From CAYLLN01 sp036496265 (GTDB lineage: Bacteria; Planctomycetota; Planctomycetia; Pirellulales; Pirellulaceae): a stretch of DNA of 5,107 nt. A program made the position numbers and the translations under genes. A model generated the notes under the pieces. The model made no database searches. It was given only the letters and a program-made list of their open reading frames with translations, and had not been told where the DNA came from. This document shows positions 1 through 5,107 of this stretch, piece by piece (position 1 is the first letter of the stretch; every line of letters starts with the position of its first letter). The stretch lies in NCBI GenBank assembly GCA_036496265.1, contig DASXLL010000078.1, positions 1-5,107 of the forward strand, written 5' to 3'.

Positions 1-1
1 C

Positions 2-373
2 ACCAATCTGCAACACGGCCTGTCGCTCGCGCGGAAATTGCTGGCCACCCAGGACACGCCGAATCGGCAGGTGATCCTCATTACCGACGGCCTCCCGACG
101 GCCCACTTCGAAGGGCAGATGCTCTATCTCCTTTACCCGGCCGATCCGCGGACCGAAGCTGCCACCATGCGCGAAGGAGCACTTTGCCAGCGCGAAGGGA
201 TCACGATCAACATGTTTCTGCTCCCCAGTTGGTCGCAAAGCGAAGAGGATGTCCGCTTCGCGTTCAAGCTCGCCGAGTCGACTAAAGGCCGAGTCTTCTT
301 CACCGCCGGCCACGATCTCGACCGCTACGTCGTCTGGGACTACCTCGCCCGCCGCCGCGATTTGGTCAATTAA
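2..373 (+). CDS. C-terminal part of a VWA-domain protein (5' end outside window)
   Basis: The reading frame is open from base 2 to a TAA at 371-373, so 123 codons of a longer gene are present. The visible part is the second half of a von Willebrand factor A fold. It starts with TNLQHGL, the usual context of the metal-binding (MIDAS) threonine. The strand VILITDG follows, with Asp at residue 29 of the fragment (bases 86-88), the second conserved MIDAS position. Later come a helix-strand pair (GITINMFLLP) and a final strand (GRVFFTAG). The DxSxS part of the MIDAS lies upstream of the window. The protein ends in a basic tail, YLARRRDLVN. In this family the MIDAS binds Mg2+ and mediates protein-protein contacts; related bacterial proteins often work next to MoxR-type AAA ATPases, but no such partner is visible here. 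The TTG at base 38 is an internal Leu codon and should not be taken as a start. Domain call is firm; the specific role is unknown. Confidence 0.85.
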   Translation, partial: TNLQHGLSLARKLLATQDTPNRQVILITDGLPTAHFEGQMLYLLYPADPRTEAATMREGALCQREGITINMFLLPSWSQSEEDVRFAFKLAESTKGRVFFTAGHDLDRYVVWDYLARRRDLVN

Positions 374-672
374 GAATCCTCATATTCCCCTCTCACCATC
401 ACGGCGGGCCCAGCCCTAAATTCATAGAATGGCTTGTTTTTAAGGCCGTTCGCCTCGTAATAGAAGTCCACGGACTTTTCGTCGTCTGGACGCCCCGCCC
501 CTGCCGGATATATTACGCAGACCTGCCGGACGGCAAAATCCTCACTTGTCGGTCTGCGCTTGAAGCCCGAGAGCGAGTGGCACAATCTCCGCAATGCATC
601 ATCAGGCTATCGTGCCAGCACATTGTAATTGCCGATGACACCGTAACTGCCGATATCTAAGACGTGAGACAT
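370..672 (-). pseudogene. Possible decayed or TAG-interrupted small gene, unknown function
   Basis: On the minus strand an ATG at 672-670 opens a frame that reads 21 codons, meets TAG at 609-607, and continues without another stop for 78 codons to TAA at 372-370. The part after the TAG could be translated alone from a TTG at 594 (74 residues), but no convincing Shine-Dalgarno sequence precedes it. The composition looks protein-like, with stretches such as FAVRQVCVIYPAG and VDFYYEANG, and G/C is fairly frequent at third positions. I recognise no family, and no signal peptide or membrane segment is evident. Its stop codon overlaps that of the VWA gene in the shared TTAA at 370-373, a tail-to-tail arrangement. 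The upstream piece encodes a six-residue tandem (IGSYGV, IGNYNV), which matches the DNA repeat at 625-654. Alternatives are a chance open frame in GC-rich intergenic DNA, or a real small gene starting at 594. The interrupted-gene reading is inference. Confidence 0.33.
625..654. repeat. Direct repeat, two 12-base units at 18-base spacing
   Basis: GTAATTGCCGAT (625-636) and GTAACTGCCGAT (643-654) differ at one base and start 18 bases apart. They lie about 100 bases upstream of the preferred start of the secreted-protein gene at 757, and inside the broken minus-strand frame. The spacing is a multiple of three, which fits either a duplicated coding unit or a chance duplication. A tandem operator is possible, but nothing else in the sequence supports it. 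Confidence 0.4.
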
Positions 673-744
673 CGCCTCAAGGACGGCGTCAGTCCGATTG
701 CTGCCGGTTATCGATCGAACGCGACTCCCCCACGGAAGACTCTC

Positions 745-749
745 AGGAG
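745..749 (+). promoter_or_regulatory. Ribosome binding site that decides the start at 757
   Basis: AGGAG is a strong match to the anti-Shine-Dalgarno complement and lies seven bases before TTG at 757-759. No comparable site precedes the longer alternative GTG at 664. Starting at 757 also places a typical signal peptide exactly at the N-terminus, which supports this site. Confidence 0.75.
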
Positions 750-756
750 TAGTGCT

Positions 757-2724
757 TTGCGTATCCCCTTGATTTGGCGCCCTTTGTTTTTCCTAGTCGT
801 TGCGATCGCACCTTGGGCCGGGTCCGCCTGGGCCGCCACCGCCAGCGAGGTGCTGCTGCCGGCCACCACCAAGGGCTATGTCTCGGCCGCCCAGCCCGCC
901 GACCTCAAGGAACACTTCCAGGAAACGCTCGTCGGCCAGCTCGTCTACGATGACGACATGCAGCCCTTCGTAAAGAGCCTACAAAAGCAGATTGAGACAA
1001 AGCTCGGCGCGATCGAGGAAAAACTTGGCTTTACGATCGACGACCTCGAAGGCGTCCCCGCCGGGGAGCTCAGCGTCTCGATGATCGAGCACAAAGACCG
1101 CCCGGCGGTTCTTGCCGTAACGATCGACGTCACCAAACACCAAAAGCAATCGGAGCGTTTCTTGGCAGCCGTCGAGAAGCGATTCGCTGCTCGCGGCGGT
1201 ACCAAGAAGGACGCTGACCACTCGGGCACTACCTTCCACGTTTTTACCGTACCGGCCGCCGACTCCAAAGCGCCACAACAATCGACCGTCTATTTCGTTC
1301 ACGACGATGTGCTTTGCGGTGTCGACGCCGTAGACGAGGCCGACGCCATCCTCAAACGGTTCACGGGCACTCCGACCGACAACCTCAAATCGCTGCCCGC
1401 CTATCAGGCAACTATGGAGCGGTGCCACAAAGAGGCCGGCGACATGGAGCCAGAGGCCCGTTGGTTTATCGATCCCTTCGCCTTCGTCTGGGCATATCGA
1501 TCGCTGAGCAAATCGCCGCCACCGGCCAAAGACAAAGATTACGCCCGGATCCTCGCCGACCAGGGCTTCGACGCCGTCCAAGGCGTCGGTGGATATCTCA
1601 ATTTGCTAGCACCCAACTCGGTCGACGTGCTTTATCGCCTCGCCATCTATGCCCCGCCCGTCAAAGGCAAGGAACACGATCCGCTCCGCTGGAACCTCGC
1701 GATGCAGATGCTGCAGCTTCCCAATAGCAAGGAAGCGCCACCGCAATCATGGGCGCCGCGAATGAGCGCCCGCTATGCCTGTTACAACGTCGACGTTCTC
1801 AACGCCTACGATCATTTCGGCACCCTCTTCGACGCTCTCCAAGGCCATAAAGATGCCTTCAAAACCTCAATGGAGGGCATCGAGCAAGATCCGTATGGCC
1901 CCCAAGTCAACGTTCGTAAAGAGTTCGTCGGCCACATGGGCAAACGGGTCACGCTCATCACCGATTATTCCACGCCAGTCTCCGTGAACAACGAGCGATC
2001 GCTCCTCGCGGTCGAGGCTGTCGACGAAGCCAAGCTCGCCAAGTCACTCGCCAAGATCATGGAGCACGAGCCAGACGTTAAGCGTCGCGAGTTTGGTGAA
2101 TACGTTCTCTGGGAGCGCGTGCCGGCGGAAAACAATCCGGACGAGATCGAGGTCGAAGCCCCGGGATTCGCGCCCGTGGGTACCCCAGAAAAGAAACTCG
2201 CCGACGAAAAAGAGAAGAAGCGTGTGCTGCCGAACTCGGCCGTCTGCGTAGCCCTGGGCCAGTTGATGGTCGCCTCCGATATCGATTTCTTGAAAGAGTT
2301 GCTCCAAGGGTTCGCTCAGCACGAAATGCTCTCCAGCAGCGGCGACTACCAGCAAGTAGCCACGCTCATGGACAAACTCGCCCCCGGCGAGCGCAGCGGC
2401 TTCGCGTTTGTTCGCCTGGATGAAGCCTCGCGTGCAACTTACGACCTAATCCGTGCCGGCAAGATGCCCGAGTCTGAATCGCTGCTCGGCAAGTTCCTCA
2501 ACGATGTGCTCACCACTGAGGTCGAAAAGGAAGAGGGCGTTCACCGTAAGCAGCGGATCGATGGCAGCCTGCTGCCCGATTTCGAAATGGTTCGACGCTA
2601 TTTGGGCCCGGTCGGCCGCGTCCTACGCAGCGATGACGACGGTTGGCTGCTGACCGGCGCCATCCTCAACAAGGAAGCGCCGGGCGAACCGAGCGGCGAG
2701 GCGAGAGAGCTCAGCCGCAATTGA
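757..2724 (+). CDS. Secreted planctomycete-type protein of unknown function (about 655 aa)
   Basis: The frame is open from a stop at 658-660 to TGA at 2722-2724. A GTG at 664 would give 686 residues, but TTG at 757 is preferred because AGGAG lies seven bases upstream. From there the protein begins with a classic signal peptide: Arg2 and Arg8, a hydrophobic core (PLFFLVVAIAPWAG), and an AxA site (SAWA, cut after residue 26). The mature protein is hydrophilic with no further clear membrane segment, so it is probably periplasmic or otherwise exported. Landmarks are LPATTKGYVS (34-43), MQPFV (68-72), GFTIDDLEGVPAGEL (91-105), a Lys/Glu-rich segment near 476-490, and YLGPVGR followed by GWLLTGAI (615-636). 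This layout resembles large uncharacterised planctomycete secreted proteins, some annotated as DUF3352-like; that link is from memory and tentative. I see no catalytic motif. It converges with the hydrolase-like gene downstream and is separated from the VWA gene by 383 bases, so it is probably transcribed alone. Confidence 0.9.
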   Translation: MRIPLIWRPLFFLVVAIAPWAGSAWAATASEVLLPATTKGYVSAAQPADLKEHFQETLVGQLVYDDDMQPFVKSLQKQIETKLGAIEEKLGFTIDDLEGVPAGELSVSMIEHKDRPAVLAVTIDVTKHQKQSERFLAAVEKRFAARGGTKKDADHSGTTFHVFTVPAADSKAPQQSTVYFVHDDVLCGVDAVDEADAILKRFTGTPTDNLKSLPAYQATMERCHKEAGDMEPEARWFIDPFAFVWAYRSLSKSPPPAKDKDYARILADQGFDAVQGVGGYLNLLAPNSVDVLYRLAIYAPPVKGKEHDPLRWNLAMQMLQLPNSKEAPPQSWAPRMSARYACYNVDVLNAYDHFGTLFDALQGHKDAFKTSMEGIEQDPYGPQVNVRKEFVGHMGKRVTLITDYSTPVSVNNERSLLAVEAVDEAKLAKSLAKIMEHEPDVKRREFGEYVLWERVPAENNPDEIEVEAPGFAPVGTPEKKLADEKEKKRVLPNSAVCVALGQLMVASDIDFLKELLQGFAQHEMLSSSGDYQQVATLMDKLAPGERSGFAFVRLDEASRATYDLIRAGKMPESESLLGKFLNDVLTTEVEKEEGVHRKQRIDGSLLPDFEMVRRYLGPVGRVLRSDDDGWLLTGAILNKEAPGEPSGEARELSRN

Positions 2725-2748
2725 GTTCGGCCATCGTATCAGTCGATC

Positions 2749-5107
2749 TCACTTGTCGTCTGGCGCTCGACTCTCAGCTCTCGACTCTTGACTTGCTCCG
2801 CCCGACACCACCTTCGCCCAAAACGGATGAAGCCGATCGCCGCGCGCTCGCGTGTCCTCGAGTAGCACATTGAGATCAGCGACCACCGGCTTGTTGGCTG
2901 GCGTCATCTTACGGCCATTAAGCTCGATCGATAACGGCTGGTCGAAATCTACCAGTTCCGGTCCGAGCCATACTGTTGTCTGGGCCGCCTGCTCGAAAAC
3001 CTGCAATTTGTTGGCCGTCGTCACTTCGGCGCGCAGTTGAAATGGCCGCGCGGTACGCGGCGGCGGCCAATTCGCCGGCGCCACCATCGATTTCTCCGGC
3101 ATACCGTTTACTTCGAGCCACCAAAAAAAGTTGTCCCATGGCCGCATCGTCGCGCATTTGAAACTCTTCACAGGCTCGCGGTGCCTGCGGCCCATCCAGT
3201 CAAACAGATGCTGAATTTCGTCATTGAACGGCTCGTAGCCACGTCCCTGAAATTCGACAACCGTAACATCCGTGTTCGGATGCATATATCGATCGTACTC
3301 GCGCGAATTTTGCGCCATCTTATCGCCGTCCAGTTCGCCGGCAATAAAATACCACGGCACAAACCCGGCGTTTGCCGCGTACCGCGTCACATAGCGATCG
3401 GCCAGTGCCAAAAATGGCATGCAGCCTGCCCATACGTCCGGATGCGCAATCGCCAAATCCCATGCGGCGTTTCCTCCCGCACCGTGACCGGTCAGAAACA
3501 CCCGGTCCGTGTCAATCGAGAATCGCCGGCATGCATCCCGCAGCGCCCCCAGCACCGCATAATGCTCGCGCGCGGAATATTCATATTCGCTTTGATGCGG
3601 CGTCATCCATTCGACTGCCAACGTAATGTAGCCATGCCGCGTCGCTTGGCCCAGCGGCTCGCCCTCCGTCCGCTTCTCGCCCGACCAGAACTCAATCTCC
3701 GCTTCCGGCGGTATGCCCATATCTGCCAGTGCGACCACAACCGGATAATGCCGCAACGGATCGTATTCCGGCGGCAGTTGCACGACATATCGCACGTCGC
3801 TCTGCCCGCTCATCCCGGGAATCGTCAGCTCAAATAGGCCGGGCCCCTTTTTCGCCTCGGCTGCCACATCGAGCGGCGGCTTCATCAGCTTTAAGATTTG
3901 TGCCACGCGCTTCACGGTCGCTCCTTCCGTATCGCGCAGTTCGGTGAATATCGCCTGTCGCTGGATCGCCGTCGGCTCCCGCAAATACTTCCGCACTTTG
4001 TCTCGCGTCTCGGCCATCGTCACCGCGTCATGAAACTTGTCGGTTGCCTGGTTCGCCCCTACCAGCCAGCCGCTGATCGCCAGCGCCACCTTCTGCTCTG
4101 CCGACAAATCGGCGGCATCCGCCAAACGATCGAACGAAGCCAGCCGCCCCAGCGCGTCCGAATCGGCATCGGCCGCAATCTCTTTCGCAAAATCTTCCGC
4201 TAGGTGCCGGCTATTATCGTCCTTCACCAGCGCGACCTGCGCATTGACGCGGGCCAGCAAATCTTGCCGTTGATGATCCTCAGTGTCGTAGTTCGCGAGC
4301 AACTCGCGCACCTGCTGCAGTGTCTCGCCTGCCACGCCGTCCGAAGGAAACTTCGACAACAGCGCGCGAGCCAATTGCGGCTGCCCCACGTCAGCCCGCA
4401 GTTGAATCTCCTTGAGCGCCAGCTTCGCGCCCAATTGATGCAATTGATCCGCCTCCTCCCTCAATTCCTTCATGTCCGGAAAATCATGGACGACCTGCTC
4501 CAGCTCCTGCTGAGCGTCGCGGTACCGTTCGCTCTCCAAATACAGCCGCACCACCTCGAGCCGCGCATTCGCATTGTCGCGCGGCACCGAAGTGGTGAGA
4601 ATCTTGTCCAGCACGTCGCGCGGAATGCTGCTGGTGGCGATCCGTTGGTCCCACACGATCGCCTTCGGCCCGGCCAGCCCCTCGACCTTGGCATAGGTCG
4701 GCGTAATCTCGGTGATGCCCTGCACTACCGGGATCACGCCATCCTTTCCCTGCATCTCGAAAATCCGCCGGCCATATTCGTCGAAGGGCGTCACGCGTAG
4801 TGATCGCCCGATCCGTCCGATGCCGCCCCCCTGCTCCGCCACATCCTGCCAAATCCGAATCCGCACGCTCCGGTCCGATGACTCCTCGAGCGCCTGCTTT
4901 ACCTGCGTATTGTGGATGTATGTCCGCCGCAGCCCATCATCAACTACCAACAGCGGCGTCACAGAAACTTCGCCCGTCGGCGTCTGCGGCGCGAGCGGAT
5001 CGGAAGCCACGCTTGCACACTCGGCAAACCGACCTTCCAGGCTTCGCCCGTCTTTGAGTAGCAACGTCGCGGCTGCCGCAGGCGATTCGATCGCCAACAG
5101 TAGAGTG
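2749..5107 (-). CDS. Exported multidomain protein with TPR-like region and degenerate alpha/beta-hydrolase domain (5' end outside window)
   Basis: The minus-strand frame runs from the window edge to TGA at 2751-2749. The TTG at 5097 is probably not the start: the frame stays open upstream (TLLL before AIESPAAAA), which looks like the end of a signal peptide whose beginning is cut off. Numbering from that TTG (782 residues): a beta-rich N-terminal region starting LLLKDGRSLEG spans about 11-160; a TPR-like helical region about 175-270, including ARLEVVRLYLESERYRDAQ; a further helical linker to about 410; an alpha/beta-hydrolase domain about 430-640, with YVVQLPPEYDPLRHYPVVVAL, VFLTGHGAGG and FIAGELDGD; and a beta-rich tail from about 645, with WDNFFWWLEV. 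The hydrolase part resembles esterase/prolyl-oligopeptidase-like domains of planctomycetes. The expected nucleophile Ser is Gly539 and the expected His position is Tyr621, so catalysis is doubtful; Asp590 is a plausible acid residue. It is probably periplasmic or surface-associated. The substrate is unknown. The last 15 or so residues come from a short DNA repeat. Confidence 0.9.
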   Translation of the reverse strand, partial: TLLLAIESPAAAATLLLKDGRSLEGRFAECASVASDPLAPQTPTGEVSVTPLLVVDDGLRRTYIHNTQVKQALEESSDRSVRIRIWQDVAEQGGGIGRIGRSLRVTPFDEYGRRIFEMQGKDGVIPVVQGITEITPTYAKVEGLAGPKAIVWDQRIATSSIPRDVLDKILTTSVPRDNANARLEVVRLYLESERYRDAQQELEQVVHDFPDMKELREEADQLHQLGAKLALKEIQLRADVGQPQLARALLSKFPSDGVAGETLQQVRELLANYDTEDHQRQDLLARVNAQVALVKDDNSRHLAEDFAKEIAADADSDALGRLASFDRLADAADLSAEQKVALAISGWLVGANQATDKFHDAVTMAETRDKVRKYLREPTAIQRQAIFTELRDTEGATVKRVAQILKLMKPPLDVAAEAKKGPGLFELTIPGMSGQSDVRYVVQLPPEYDPLRHYPVVVALADMGIPPEAEIEFWSGEKRTEGEPLGQATRHGYITLAVEWMTPHQSEYEYSAREHYAVLGALRDACRRFSIDTDRVFLTGHGAGGNAAWDLAIAHPDVWAGCMPFLALADRYVTRYAANAGFVPWYFIAGELDGDKMAQNSREYDRYMHPNTDVTVVEFQGRGYEPFNDEIQHLFDWMGRRHREPVKSFKCATMRPWDNFFWWLEVNGMPEKSMVAPANWPPPRTARPFQLRAEVTTANKLQVFEQAAQTTVWLGPELVDFDQPLSIELNGRKMTPANKPVVADLNVLLEDTRARGDRLHPFWAKVVSGGASQESRAESRAPDDK
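2766..2797. repeat. Low-complexity CTCGACTCT repeat at the 3' end of the hydrolase-like gene
   Basis: CTCGACTCT occurs at 2766-2774 and again at 2780-2788, followed by the partial copy TTGACTTGCTC. On the gene's own strand this reads as GAGTCGAG/GAGTCAAG-type units and encodes the C-terminal SQESRAESRAP. I recall similar short GAGTCGAG-like runs near gene ends in planctomycete genomes, often between genes; that is memory, not a search. Here the repeat lies inside the last 50 bases of the coding frame. It may have been added by loss of an older stop codon. It does not form a convincing hairpin for termination. Confidence 0.6.

Noticed and set aside
406..416. GGGC-CCA-GCCC hairpin after the VWA gene as a terminator
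   Set aside because: The stem is only four base pairs and no T-tract follows on either strand.
629..659. TTGCCG and TATCTA as a sigma70-like promoter for the secreted-protein gene
   Set aside because: The spacer is 19 bases and both boxes match only partly; such matches are expected by chance in this length.
979..1581. Minus-strand open frame of 200 codons
   Set aside because: Antisense to the secreted-protein gene, whose signal peptide, ribosome binding site and full-length frame are much better supported.
1993..2004. Palindrome GAGCGATCGCTC, containing GCGATCGC (also seen at about 802)
   Set aside because: It lies inside coding sequence, and only two copies of the octamer are present; not enough to call a motif or binding site.
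3037..3837. Long plus-strand open frame of 266 codons
   Set aside because: It lies fully antisense to the hydrolase-like gene, is very rich in Arg/His/Pro, and matches the shadow frame expected opposite GC-rich coding DNA.
4204..4800. Plus-strand open frame of 198 codons
   Set aside because: Antisense to the TPR-like part of the minus-strand gene; the Leu/Gln/Arg-rich composition mirrors that gene's codons, with no domain or start-site support.

Overview
The window (5,107 bases, GC-rich, strongly G/C at third codon positions) looks like a chromosomal stretch from a planctomycete, probably of the Pirellulales type. This is inferred from the style of the proteins: a VWA-domain protein with a basic C-terminus, a large secreted protein of a type common in that phylum, a secreted multidomain protein ending in an alpha/beta-hydrolase module, and a short GAGTCGAG-like repeat at a gene end. 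No rRNA, tRNA, mobile element or CRISPR array is visible.

Layout. Bases 2-373 (+) are the last 123 codons of a VWA-domain gene that begins outside the window. Bases 374-744 hold no secure gene. They contain a minus-strand reading frame (672 down to 370) that is broken by one in-frame TAG; it may be a decayed gene or a small gene with a non-ATG start. An 18-base-period direct repeat (625-654) lies in the same region. Bases 757-2724 (+) encode a secreted protein of about 655 residues. Its best start is a TTG with an AGGAG site, not the more upstream GTG. Bases 2749-5107 (-) encode the C-terminal 785 or so residues of a large exported protein. In order it has a signal-peptide remnant, a beta-rich N-terminal region, a TPR-like helical region, an alpha/beta-hydrolase domain and a beta-rich tail. 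The two large genes converge tail to tail with 24 bases between their stop codons.

The most notable observation is that the hydrolase-like domain appears to lack two of its three catalytic residues: the nucleophile elbow reads GHGAG and the expected catalytic-His site reads GRGYE. It may be a pseudoenzyme with a binding or structural role. The three genes are not an obvious operon, and the sequence does not show a common pathway. The two large products are both predicted to act outside the cytoplasm.
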